DNA of 64,000 nt from Carposina sasakii (taxonomy: Eukaryota; Arthropoda; Insecta; Lepidoptera; Carposinidae), in NCBI GenBank assembly GCA_014607495.2, contig CP053152.1:8680001-8744000 (forward strand), given 5' to 3'. The position numbers and the translations under genes were made by a program. This document shows, one piece after another, positions 28,510-40,175 of the stretch. Below the pieces are notes generated by a model. The model was not told where the DNA came from. It did no database searches and saw only the letters and a program-made list of their open reading frames with translations. Each line of letters opens with the position of its first letter. Position 1 is the stretch's first letter.

Positions 28510-31500
28510 GTAAGTAAATGTTTGTCTTTCTTTAAGTAGCTGTTATAATAACAATGAACCTGCTGACATGTGTTAATAACGTTTAGTAATTCTGTTGAGT
28601 TATTATCTGAATTACTTAGTTGGTTTTATATTATAACATTGCGTAGAATCTAAGAAATAATCGCTAATTATGCAGTTCTGATCAGCCAAAAGAGAATTAA
28701 TGTCGATGACTAGGTAGTTACTGGAAATGCGCTACCTGCTTTTTTAACATCATTAGTCATAGTGATTTCGACAAAGAAGCATTGTTTTAAAAATCTGCGA
28801 CCTTTTACATTTCTTGGAAGATTTTGCCCTTATTTAGTACCTACATTTTCTTGGTCTTCATGCGTCGGCAATTCATAGCAATATATCATCGAGGTATTTA
28901 TGATAATGTAGGTAAGTACAAAACGAATTGAGATCGTGAAAATTGATATGAATAATAGATTCCTCAAATCACTACAGCGATACCTCGATATACTTACATA
29001 AACTGTCGATAAATACAGTAGGTAGGTAAGAATGTACTTTAAGCGATTTTGATTGACACATGAAGAATTGTGTTTTTAATGATCATCAATAAACTCTGTC
29101 CACGTGATTTATAAAAACAAAAGTAACAAAAAAAATGTCTCTTGCCATATCCGAAGAGGGTTGACGTCAGACAGACAGCTAGTAATACAACGTATACAGG
29201 TAGGTATACAGGATGTTTTTTCGTTGCCACCCTTAACGAAGGGTACGTAGGTACTCTATACATCAAATAAAGTAAGTTTATGCCTAATTTTTGTTATTAC
29301 TTGTTCGGGCGAAAATTATAGTGTCCAGTGTTTATGGTAGTTTTTTCATAGACAGATATTAATTATTTCTCGTGAAAAAATCTTGCTACGCGCATCAATG
29401 TGCATTTACTCGTATGTGACATATATGCAGAAAAACGCAGTCTATTTACTCAACTTTGGACCCTAATATTTTGGAAACCAGACACTTCCCAGGTATGCTT
29501 TCATGGAGAAAAATTATCGTGATGATGAGGAGATTCCGTAGTTTTCGTGTTAGTATAGTGTTCTGTGAATACAACCGTCAAATCCTTGGCAATATAAGTT
29601 TCCCAAGAAATCATATTGCGCCGACCCCATAAATAATGGGATAAGGGCAGCAAAATGATGATGATGAAGCAAAAAAGATGTCCATGGTTAGCCGCTTCAT
29701 CGTGAAAAGGATAACATTATGTGAAATCTATTTGGTTCGGGATATCGCGCATAATGTCGGGAAGCAGGGCTCTACCAAAAAAATGGTGCCCTAGCTATAG
29801 AACTAACTATAGAACCACACACCTGCGCACTAAGTTATCTAGTAATATTATTATCTTATTCTTTATTGTACACATATAATTATATACAGACAGAAATTAT
29901 GAAAGAAAATGTACAAAGGCGTGCTTATCTCTGAGAGAGATTTCTTCCAGAAAACCATTTGGGAAAGTGATAATTAAATATAAAAGGTAAATATGCGTGT
30001 ACACAGAATCTATGATAAAATTTGAAAATAACAAATAAAATTATCTATTTGTATACTTAGGTGCTACCAGACAACTTTTCGGACACGACAAGCGCCAACC
30101 ACAGCGTCACAAATGGCATTGATGCACATCGGATATCAAGCTCTACCACACAGAATGGGGGTCAACATAGTGAAGTTAACGATCAATACCCTTCGAGCAA
30201 AAAGTCTAGTTTCATGAGCGTGGATAGTGGCAAATCCAGCTACTATAGAGATTCTGAGAGCGATCTTACCTTCGATAGCCGGAAGACCAGTATGGGAAGG
30301 AAAACGGTTTCGGAATTGATGCAAGCAGAACCAGTGCAACGGGGGCGGAGGAAGCAGGGGGTGATCGCGCCGCATACGCCCCTTGACCCGACACGTGTCA
30401 CAGATTTACAGTATGAAAAATATGAAAAGGATGCCAAGTAAGTATCTCTACCATGGAATACATAAGTTATCCATTTACCCACTATAGCGTAGCGATGTCC
30501 ATTGGGTGGGTAATAGTTTATTTCTACCTTATACTCTCGTAGATATTTTCTACACTTTATAAGATATAAAGAAAAAGTTATGTTTTTATTCAGATCAATA
30601 GAACAAATAAGGAAAGCGGTATTGGCCAATGATTTCCTCAAAAACTTCATGGACGAGGATCGGTTAACAGCGGTGGTTGAGGCTATGAAACCCCAGGAGT
30701 ACAAGGCTTTAGCCCTGATAGTCCGCGAGGGGGAGAGCGGCAGCCACCTCTTCGTGTCTGCATATGGCCAGTTCGAAGTGGTAAAAGGAGGCCAAGTTGT
30801 CAAAACCTTCGGCCCCGGTGAAGCGTTTGGGGAACTAGCTGTATTGTACAAAGCTAAACGCTTTGCTTCTATTCGATGTAAGTACTTAGCGAAGAGATTA
30901 CCTGTATAACCTATGTTTATCTCTTAGACTTGTGGAGGGTACAAGTATACAACTATAAGTATACAAGTATACTTCGCACTAGTTCGCACAATAGACTCCT
31001 TGTGATCTATACAGGGTGTAACAAAAAGGGTATGTTAAGCGAAAAGCTACGTAAATAGCCCACTGTAGAGAACCTATCCACAAAATTTGAGACTCGAAAT
31101 CACATGTTTATTTTTCAAGATTGTATGAAAACTCCTGAGATATTTAAAAATTCTCCATACTATCGGGAAAAATAAAATGTGATTTCGAGTCTCAAATTTT
31201 GTGGATAGGTCCTCTACAGTGGGCTATTTACGTAGCTTTTCGCTTAACATACCCTTTTTGTTACACCCTGTATATAACAGTATCGTGGTTAAGGGATCTT
31301 AAAACACCTTAATAAGTATGTAATAGGTACTTAGATCCAACCTAAGTAAAGGTAAAGAGGTTAGTATAAAAATTGATATAAAAATATTCCTTGCAGTTGA
31401 CTTGAAGGCATAGGTAGGTACTTACAGGAAGGTAACTTTTGATCTAGATCAGTCAAAAATAAGGACTACAGATACTCGTGTAAGCCTTAGTTGATAATTA

Positions 31501-34500
31501 TCTTTATTTGCCTGACTCACGATATTGCGGGGATCTACATTATTGATATCATTATAAATATAAATAAGTTATGTACAGAAAGCCGATAAGTAGATTATAC
31601 ATACATACGCTCTTATAACAATCTAGGTACTTAATAATTCCCGTATAAAAATGAATCAAAATCTCCCGACCGTATTTCGGCCAAGGCGACCATCTCTACG
31701 GAGATTAGTCAGGTACGCAGGAGATATAATAATGCACAAGTGTGTGCGCAAACACAGATGCACTCTCTATTCCGTCACTCTCATAGTCCGATGGGACGGA
31801 AAGCCAACACGACCGGAGTGAGATCAGGCGCAGTAAATTCCCGTATACTACTGTTAAAAGAATAGAGGTCAGAATAAATAGCATGAAATCCACCGTAAGA
31901 ATTACTACGATAATTACCTACAACCAAAGTCCTGTAAATTTAAGTATTTTTTAGGTATTACGGAGGCAAAGGTATGGAGCTTAGAGCGAAGGGTTTTCCA
32001 TAAAATTATGGTGTACAGTGAACGCCAGGAGCAGGAAGATAACGTGAGGTTCCTGGCTTCTGTGCCCTTCCTCAGAGGCATACATCCTATTGAACTTGCC
32101 AAAATAGCAGAGTTCCTCAAACGAGTAAGTTTAAACAAGTAAACATTACACAACACATACTTTTACATTTACATTTCAATCGTGCACTACTGAGGGCTTA
32201 GTGCGAGTTTTCACTTCGAACTCGATCGCGTTAACGTAAACTATTGAACCAATCACGGGTCGAAGTTCTCACTTTTATTACATCACGTGACCACGCTATA
32301 AAGTTATTGGTTGGCTGCTTTACGTTAACGCAAACGAGTTCGAAGTGAAAACTCACACTAAGCCCTCTGTATCCTATAGCTGTAATCTTCGACTAAGTAT
32401 ACAGGGTGTTTGTGACAGCCAAGCAAACATTGATACCATGACTTCAGACCATGATTCTGAGGTGGAAAACACTGAAAATTTTCGCAGGAAATGCGAGTAA
32501 TAAGACTGTCGTACAACTCAACACAATGGTACTTGTTCAGCATTTCAGTATTTGCCTGGCTGTCACCCACACCCTGTATGTATAATTGTGGATTTAGGTT
32601 CATACTTAAATCAAAGTAATAAAAAACAAGGTCAAAGAATTTATAATATATTCGCTAATAAGCTGTAGAGTAAAGTAACATATATCTCAAAATCTCAATG
32701 AACTCTCCGCTTGAATGCTCATTTCTGTGCGGATTAAAATTCCACCGCTTAAAATCCTGAAAGCTTAACAAGGTGTATTTCAGGAATTCTTTTCTGCTGG
32801 AAACGCAGTGGTTCGACAAGGAGACCGCGGCGACAAGTTCTACATAATCCGCGGCGGTAGCGTGGTGGTGACCAAGCGGGAAGGTGACAGTGGGGAGCAG
32901 AAGATCACTACACTACACCGAGGAGACTTCTTCGGGGAACAGGCGCTATTGCACGAAGACCGAAGACTTGCCACCGTGACGGCGCAACCGCCGGGCGTTG
33001 AATGCTTAACACTCGAGAGAGGGTAAGTCCAGGCAAACTACAGATATACCTGATATCTTATCATTGGTACTTTACTGCGTAACTAAGCGTTAACAAATGA
33101 TTTTTAAATTTTTCATCAGACCATTTACGGAACTTCTTGGTAATATAGAAGAACTGGGAAAAATTAGACACACCATTCCCCGCCCGTCGCAACAAAAGAA
33201 AACTTCACAAGTTAGAAGTGGTAAGTTAAAATTGTTTCCTTCCATGTGAAACTTTAGAAAATTCTTTAAGCTGTTGACAATTTTGTCTGGACGAGCTTTT
33301 CCATTCAATTATGGTAATGAGTTAATGAAGCCAAGAAATCCTACTTATCTGATCAGAAACCTGCAAATGCGTCATGAAATAAACATGCATTTAGGTAATG
33401 TTTTTCATCATTTGCGTAAATTATAACATCAATTTTAAATATACCTAATAAATGATCCAGCTGTTTATAGATAACAAGATTTTTTTATCGTCATAGAATT
33501 CGAGTACGTAGAACTGAAGGACCTGGAGATAGTCGGTACACTGGGAGCAGGTGGCTTCGGGCGAGTGGAACTTGTTCAATATAGGCCGGAGAGATCGCTG
33601 ACATTCGCCCTTAAGTGCTTGAAGAAAGTGGACATGGTTCAGCAGCAGCAACAGGAACACGTGTTCAACGAGAAAAACATCATGATGATTTGTAACAACT
33701 CGTTTATATGCAGGTAACTACAAAGAAAGTATCGAAATAGGGCCAAATATTTTATCGGTAAGTATATCGCTTGATAAATTTAAAAAATCCTCAATCTTTC
33801 TAGACTGTACCGCACTTTCAAAGATAACAAATACCTATACTTCCTAATGGAGCCCTTGCTTGGTGGAGACGTGTTTGGTATCCTTCAAAAACATCGATTC
33901 CTCTCCGAGAAGACGGCGAGATTCATGGCCGCGTGTGTCATCGAGGCCTTCCAATACTTGCACTCCAAAGACATTATCTTCAGAGACCTTAAGCCGGAAA
34001 ATCTTATGCTGGATAAGAATGGTTACGTTAAATTGGTACGTATTCATGTATTCTTGCTACGGATGTACCTATGAATCTGTTAATGTCCAAGAAAATTCAA
34101 AATTTTTTTTCCTTCAGTTCAGGATCTTCCATTTTTAACCGACTTCAAAAAAAGGAGGAGGTTCTCAATTCGTCTGTATGTATAATATTTTTTTTTATGT
34201 ATATTCACCGATATTTCCGTCAATTATACCGGATTAAAAAAAAAAAATTGTTGGATAGTGTTCACTTCTGAGGTGGTCCCATTTTCACCAGGTTCTGATT
34301 CTGATGATGGGATCCAAGAGAAATCTTGGGCAACCACTGAAAATTGTATGCTCGTATGGTGCTTTTGTTACGTAATCATGGTTTTCTAAGGTATATGCTT
34401 CAGGGTGTTAAAATCTGATGCTGCTGTGCTGATGATGAAGCTACAGAACTCCTTAATGGTTAGGAGTTGGGAGACAGTACTGCAATTGGTCGATGGAAAC

Positions 34501-37500
34501 TATTTAGTAGTATGTAGGGCTAACGTGTTACTTGAATCAACATCTGATGCTGCTGTGCTGATGATGAAGGTACAGAACTCCACAGTACTGCAATTGGTCG
34601 ATGGAAACTATTTAGTAGTATGAAGGGCTAATGTGTTACTTGAATCAACATTTGATGCTGCTGTGCTGATGATGAAGCTACAGAACTCCTTAACGGTTAG
34701 GAGTTGGGAGAGAGTACTGCAATTGGTCGAAGAAAACTATTTAGTAGTATGAAGGGCTAACGTGTTACTTAAATCAATATCTGATGCTGCTGTGCTGATG
34801 GTCAAGCTACAGAACTCCTTAACGGTTAGGAGTTAGGGGACAGTACTGCAATTGGTCGATGGAAACTATATAGTAGGGCTAACATGATACTTATACGGGT
34901 AGGTACTACTCCTGAGATGGTAACGATGAAACCCTTAAGTATATAAACTAGCATCTATTTAAGTTCACAACGCATTAACACAACTAAAAATTGAGAAATG
35001 AACTGACTTAAAAAAAATGTAATAGTCTTCAAAAAACACAAACGATTAAAACTTAATAAAAGCGATAAATAACGTAACTAATTTATCTCTGCCTACCCCT
35101 CCGGGAAAGAGGCGTGATTATTATGTATGTATATGTAATTTATCTACTTAATACATATTAAATATCTAAAATTATTTAAATATTTACAACTTAATTCCTG
35201 ATACTTTAACAAAGTCATCTTTAACTATTTATAATTTATCACTTATTTTTTGGAGTCGGTGCCAGTCAAACAAATAAATGTAATTAAGAAAACTGACCGA
35301 CACTAAAATTAAAAGTAAAACTAGCATAAACCCGTGCCCTGCCTACTACACCGTATTGTATTTTGCCGTGTCTGTGGCTTTGCCAGCCGCGCGCGTCCAT
35401 CAACACAACAGTCTACTTTACCTAGGCTGGCACCGACTCCAGAATTAAGTGATAAATTATAAATATTTAAATAGTTAAAGATGACTTTGTTAAAGTATTA
35501 GGAATTAAGTTGTAAATATTTAAATAATTTTAGGTATTTAATATGTATTAAGTAGATAAATTAGTTACGTTATTTATCGCTTTTTAAAGTTTTAGTCATT
35601 TGTGTTCTTTGAAGTCGGTTAATTATTATTTTTTAGTTAGTTTATGTGCAGCATAGCTTCTTTCCATAAATTTATCCCAAAGATCCTAATTAATTGCCAT
35701 TTTAATTACGCTCGCCCTTTACTATTTACGACTATGCCCCAGTACTGCGTTAGATAGGTACTGTAGCCAGTTACAGTTCAATTCCTAACCAAGACGAATT
35801 TTTATACAGTTATTTATTAACTTTTTGTTAACTATTGTCTCTGCTCCGACTGTTCAATGTTATTTCCGATTACTCGTACTTTACCTTATAAAGTTGTTTA
35901 GATAAGACCGAAATATTACAATGTTATCTAAAATTATTTCATGTGGCGAATTTGATTTTAATGACTATTTGTCTTGTCGAGATTACAACTAACTAAAGTT
36001 CTGTACGCCATGGTGTATTTGTCGACAGCAATAAAAATAATTAAATGCTAATGTTTCAGGTTGATTTTGGATTCGCAAAGCAGTTATCCTCTAACAATAA
36101 AACCTATACATTCGCCGGGACACCTGAATATGTGGCTCCAGAAATTATCACCAATAGGGTAAGCCTAACTAAGGCCCGTGTTCATCAACGTTCGATTAAT
36201 GTAAACGCTCGGTTAGCAGATTTTAAAGGTGTTTTATGACCACTAATGTATAAGATTATTACCATTAAACACATGTTAAATTAATAACTAATAATAAATA
36301 TTTAATAACAATATTATTCATATGAAAAAGCGTCAATAAACACCCTTTCAAAACCAGTAATCGGACGTTTTGCTTAATCGAACGTTGATGAACATACATA
36401 GGCTTAAGTTCATTCTCTGATGAACCTCTATTTTGAGATAATAAGTTTGTCAGGCGCTTCATACACATACATTTAAAAGTAGCTTGCAACAATTAATAGG
36501 CTATTAACAAACTTTATCTATCCATTTTTTACCAATATTATGTTGCAATTTATTTCAAACAGGGCCACGATCGCGCGGTTGATTGCTGGGCGTTAGGCAT
36601 CCTTATCCATGAGCTATTAGTCGGAAAACCTCCCTTCAGAGCTCCCGGTGGAGACCAAATGAAGACCTATGCCCTGATCTTGGCGGGAATCGAGACCGTC
36701 TCCTTCCACCCGAGAGTCACCAAGTCAGCACAGATGCTCATCCGGAAGCTATGCCGCCTCGTACCTGCTGAGAGACTCGGCTATCTCAAAAATGGCATGA
36801 CTGATGTTAAGAATCACAAGTAAGTTTGGTGTTATCGCCAAATCCGATTAAATTTTTTAACTCTTATCTACACGATATTAAAACAAAGTCGCTTCCCGCT
36901 GTCTGTCTGTCCCTATGTATGCTTAGATCTTTCAAACTACGCAACGGATATTTTATACAGGATGTTTTTTCGTTGCCACCCTTAACGAAGGATACGTATT
37001 CTATACATCAAATGAAGTAATTTTATGCCAAAAAAATGCTGGGAAACGGGAAACGATGTAATTTTTTTTGAAAAAAAAAATTTATTACTTGATCGGGCGA
37101 AATTTATACGATGTTATTACAAAAGAATCGCGAAGCAATGTCTAAACTCCCGTTTTGTGAGACAAGGTCTAACTTTTTAAGCATCGTCTAAACAACTTCT
37201 ATAGAAAACACCTCAGATGAATGGGAAAACACATTTAAGACCCATTCGATTCTGACTGTGGCACTTAAACCTAAACATTAAATTTGTCCTACCTGTCCCT
37301 TTCTCTCTCGACCATTTATGCTAAGAACGGAGAGAGATAGGTGTGAAGGTCAGAATTGACGGTATTGATATGACATTTGTCATATCAAAGGCCCAGTTGA
37401 TCAATCTGTAGTCAAGCTTATTATTGGTCTACGTCACACATTCTGACTTTTTGTTAAATTTATATACAATGACCATCTTCACAAAATTTCGCGTTTGTAA

Positions 37501-38889
37501 TATCAGTAGGATTGGTTGTATTTTACTATACTCAAATAATATTTCGAACAACGTTACAACTATTAGTAAAGTTGAACTGACAAATTGTTGAAATAACTAT
37601 AGTTAAATCGACCAAACAACAGGGCCTAAAATCATGTTGAGCAGGATCATTCGTTCCATTCATTCATTACCATTCCTTTCCAAGCATATTTTTTTATGAA
37701 TATTAAAAATAAACTGAAATAAAATTAGATTTAGTATTTTTTCTGTTAATATATACCAGTAATATTAAGTAATAAGCATTTATATTATATCACTCATACC
37801 AGAAACACTGTTTTTTAACAGATCTTGCTTAGCTGTAAAGTGAAAACCAGAGCGAATTTGTTCCTTTGCCAGCTAATAAAAAAAAACATATTTGACAATA
37901 TTCTGTTATTGCCATGGAAACAAATATTCAAATATTTAGTACAAAGCTGCGTTTTAATTAGGCGACATGTCGCAGAGTCTTATCGCTCGACATTCACGTA
38001 TTAGTCTACATATATTAGTATATATAGTATTTACTTAACTTTGGACCCTAATATTTCGGAAACCAGACACTTCCCAGGTATGCTTCCATGAAGAAAAATG
38101 ATCGTGATTATGGGGAGATTCCATAGTTTTCGGGAACGTTGACAACCAAAAATCAAATTATTAATAAAGAAATGGAAAAAATTCCTCACCCGGGTAGGAA
38201 TAGAACCCACGACCTCTGCATTCCGTGCCAGCGCTCTTACCACTGAGCCACCGGGTCAATTACTCGGATGACGAATTTTACCATCTCTTTTTGAAATTAC
38301 ATTATTGGAAACGTTATTTTTACATCCCGATAGCTATACTCGTACATAAGCCAAATCTCGGCAAACAAAGCTGAATCCCTCAGCACAATGTTTTAACGAT
38401 GAAACGATCAACCATATCCTAACGGATTATATTATGGAGAAGTGTTTTTATCTCAGTCAAGATATTATATATTATAAAATTATTAATAAAGAAATGGAAA
38501 AAATTCCTCACCCGGGTGGGAATCGAACCCACGACCTCTGCATTCCAAATCAAATTGCATTCCAAATAGGAAGGTTTATTTATATGTATAGTATCAGCAC
38601 TGCACCCGTGCGAAGCCGGGGCGGGTCGCTAGTCCAAAATGACATAAAAATGGTGCATAATTATATCAATTATTATGTATTTTAATGCTTGACACGAAAC
38701 AGAATTAAGTTCACTTTATTTTCGTCCAGGTTTTTCCTCGGCTTCGATTGGGAAGGCATCCGAGAGAGGAAGCTCAAAGCTCCCCTAGTGCAACCTGTGG
38801 CCAGCCCAGTAGACCTTACTCACTTCGAGAAGCAGCCTAAAGACCGCCTGCCACCTGACGAGACATCCGGCTGGGATATTGACTTTTGA
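28405..38889 (+). CDS. cGMP-dependent protein kinase (PKG), AGC family
   Basis: Exons: 28405-28509, 30061-30437, 30594-30877, 31955-32124, 32784-33022, 33120-33220, 33497-33713, 33804-34035, 36060-36158, 36563-36819, 38730-38889. Phases agree and give 746 codons plus TGA, normal for PKG (about 670-770). A TAA sits in frame two codons before the ATG. Order: Ser-rich N-terminus; a basic [11 protein letters not shown] segment (about residue 140) in the place of the autoinhibitory sequence; two cyclic-nucleotide pockets (about 165-290 and 295-395); kinase domain from about 436 with glycine loop GAGGFGRV (442-449), Lys465, FRDLKPEN (557-564), DFG (577-579), [10 protein letters not shown] with activation Thr592, APE (601-603); AGC tail ending [10 protein letters not shown]. 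It phosphorylates Ser/Thr in cGMP signalling. Wording such as [11 protein letters not shown] suggests a Pkg21D/PKG1-like paralog rather than certain foraging, so I give no symbol. Both pockets lack the cGMP-selecting Thr. Confidence 0.95.
28510..30060. other. PKG intron 1 with MITE and LINE tail
   Basis: 29207-29548 is a truncated copy of the MITE family that starts TACAGGATGTTTTTTCGTTG; its right end is lost. 29617-29667 (GACCCCATAAATAATGGGAT and an ATGATGATG tail) resembles a LINE 3' tail. The rest shows nothing I can support. Confidence 0.6.
30061..33220 (+). CDS. PKG regulatory half: inhibitory region and two cyclic-nucleotide pockets
   Basis: Five exons encode the Ser-rich linker, the presumed autoinhibitory segment, pocket A ([17 protein letters not shown], 30825-30877) and pocket B ([15 protein letters not shown], then [17 protein letters not shown], 32928-32978), ending with [14 protein letters not shown]. 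The FGE glutamate and the phosphate-binding Arg are kept in both pockets. The following residue is Phe in A and Leu in B, where PKGs usually have Thr and PKA has Ala. The intron 30878-31954 contains a palindromic MITE and the intron 32125-32783 contains two MITEs. Confidence 0.9.
31020..31272. mobile_element. Palindromic MITE, TACAGGGTGTAAC family, copy 2
   Basis: This is the same palindrome as at 22456-22719, complete, flanked by TA, in the PKG intron between the two exons that encode pocket A. The remainder of this intron (31273-31954) shows nothing further. Confidence 0.85.
32192..32367. mobile_element. Fold-back MITE, GAGGGCTTAGTG family
   Basis: Terminal inverted repeats of about 35 nt (GAGGGCTTAGTGCGAGTTTT ... 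AAAACTCACACTAAGCCCTC) enclose a short unique centre. It encodes nothing. It lies in the PKG intron 32125-32783. Confidence 0.8.
32400..32578. mobile_element. Small MITE, TACAGGGTGTTTGTGACAG family
   Basis: A 179-bp element with inverted ends TACAGGGTGTTTGTGACAGC and its near complement GGCTGTCACCCACACCCTGTA (last base 32578). It shares the TACAGGGTG tip with the other MITEs here but not the interior. It lies 33 nt after the preceding MITE. Confidence 0.8.
33497..38889 (+). CDS. PKG catalytic half: kinase domain and AGC tail
   Basis: Five exons encode the complete kinase. Catalytic Lys465, Asp559, Lys561, Asn564, Asp577 and the APE motif are all present. FRD replaces the YRD usual in AGC kinases and FAGT the usual FCGT after the activation Thr; neither should destroy activity. 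The last exon reads [20 protein letters not shown] and ends WDIDF before TGA. A large repeat of about 1.5 kb occupies most of the intron 34036-36059, and repeats fill much of 36820-38729. Confidence 0.93.
34137..35620. mobile_element. Large AACCGACTTCAAA-ended element with tandem repeats, in a PKG intron
   Basis: The ends are AACCGACTTCAAA (34137) and its complement TTTGAAGTCGGTT (to 35620). Inside are about 3.5 tandem copies of a 108-129-bp unit (starts at 34414, 34543, 34651 and 34780) and an inverted repeat with arms at about 35033-35269 and 35430-35616. It encodes no protein. The AACCGACTTCAAAAAAGGAGG wording is familiar to me from dispersed lepidopteran repeats. It occupies most of the intron between the HRD and DFG exons. 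Confidence 0.7.
36179..36393. mobile_element. MITE with TTCATCAACGTTCGATTA ends
   Basis: Ends GTTCATCAACGTTCGATTA and TAATCGAACGTTGATGAAC bound an AT-rich centre of about 215 bp. It begins only 20 nt after the donor of the DFG exon (36158). Confidence 0.75.
36953..38157. mobile_element. MITE of the TACAGGATG family, split in two, next to SINE-like copies
   Basis: 36953-37116 is the left part and 38028-38157 the right part of the element that is intact at 41835-42215. About 910 bp of unrelated AT-rich sequence lies between, suggesting an insertion into the older MITE or a rearrangement. Immediately after come SINE-like units (38160-38547; tRNA-like head 38187-38258 and a truncated head from 38507), then a fragment of a Helitron-like 3' end (38602-38632, GCGGGTCGCTAGT). 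Confidence 0.6.
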
Positions 38890-39839
38890 TACTTAACACA
38901 CGTTACTTTCTGTATAAATGGATGTGTATTCACATTGCCCTATTTACTATTAGGCTCGACGGACAAATAAATTTTTACATCGTGAATCGATTGTAGAACA
39001 TAAAGTATCTACCGCATCTCATATGGCAAAATTGAATTGAATCTACCGCATCTCTGTAGTTTTTACCTGTAAAAATTGTATAAGCTCCAGTATTCGTCAT
39101 TCAAATCAAATCAAAATCAAATCTGTTCTCGCTTTTATTAAATAAATCTGACAGAAATGTGTGTGTCTTAATGCGGACATGTCTACAGTATAATATATTA
39201 GATGAACGAAAGATTTTTATACAAAAAATAAGTATAATAGATACATGCTCAACTAAGTACCTACGAGTATTACTTTAATGACGAATTAATATCGTAAGGT
39301 GCTTAATAATATTGCAATTTATTATTGTAGTTATATTTGTTTATTAAACTTTTGCATAGTTTTATCTTTAGTTTTATTTGTGTTTTAGTGCTATAAATGT
39401 TTCCAATTAAAAAAAGATGACAATGACCTTAAATTTGACACTATCCCATAGCTTATTTGACCATAGCTTATTTATTATAATTAATATTTAGATCTTCGGT
39501 TTGGTTGGTAATCCTACATATTTCCTGAGAAAGATTACGCGGATGAGACCAGCCTTGGAATATTGCCTGCCTAAATTTAGGAAGACGTACACAAAAGGCA
39601 CGGACGGAATATTATTTGCATATTAGTCACTCTATCGTTTTTGTACAGTTATTTATTACATATCTAACTATATATATCCGGGATTCCCTATATAAATCCT
39701 ACGACTACTAGAACAAAGTAGATTTTACAGCCATGTTTCGCCCACAGCGGCGATAGATTTTAATTATCAGTGATACGAGTAAGTTGAAATTCGAAAAGAA
39801 ATCGGATCTAGCTATGATATCTACGAGAGTAGTAGCACG

Positions 39840-40175
39840 GTACCCTGCAGCCGGTCGATGTAGGCCACGTGAGGCACGATAGCGATCCGCGTGTACGTAC
39901 TTACGCGCTATCGCTTCACATGAAAGTGTACTAGAAACGGGTACTACCTAGATGTAATTGCAATGCTTTCGATGAACTAATAAATGGAAATGTGGCGGCG
40001 GCAGGCGGGTCACCTCACTGGCGCTCCATAGTTGAGTACGGAGGGAGCGACGCGACTCGGAGACGACTAGTGTAGTAACAAGTGAGGTTTGACTTCGGCA
40101 GTCAGTCGCGAGCGGTTGTCGCCGGGCACACGTACGCGCCGTCACCAAATCTACCAAATATGCTACTCATACACG
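39840..40175. promoter_or_regulatory. GC-rich, promoter-like patch between PKG and Sur
   Basis: This patch is much richer in CpG than its flanks. It includes a short hairpin around 39887-39926 (AGCGATcc... / ...GCTATCGCT) and TCAGT initiator-like words near 40100. It lies 950 bp after the kinase stop and 3.7 kb before the Sur ATG. It could hold a distal Sur promoter and 5' UTR exon, or the start of a minus-strand transcript; an open frame on the minus strand (40157-39948) matches nothing I know. Confidence 0.3.

Noticed and set aside
30243..30851. 202-codon open frame on the minus strand
   Set aside because: It is the shadow of two PKG exons and the intron between them on the other strand.
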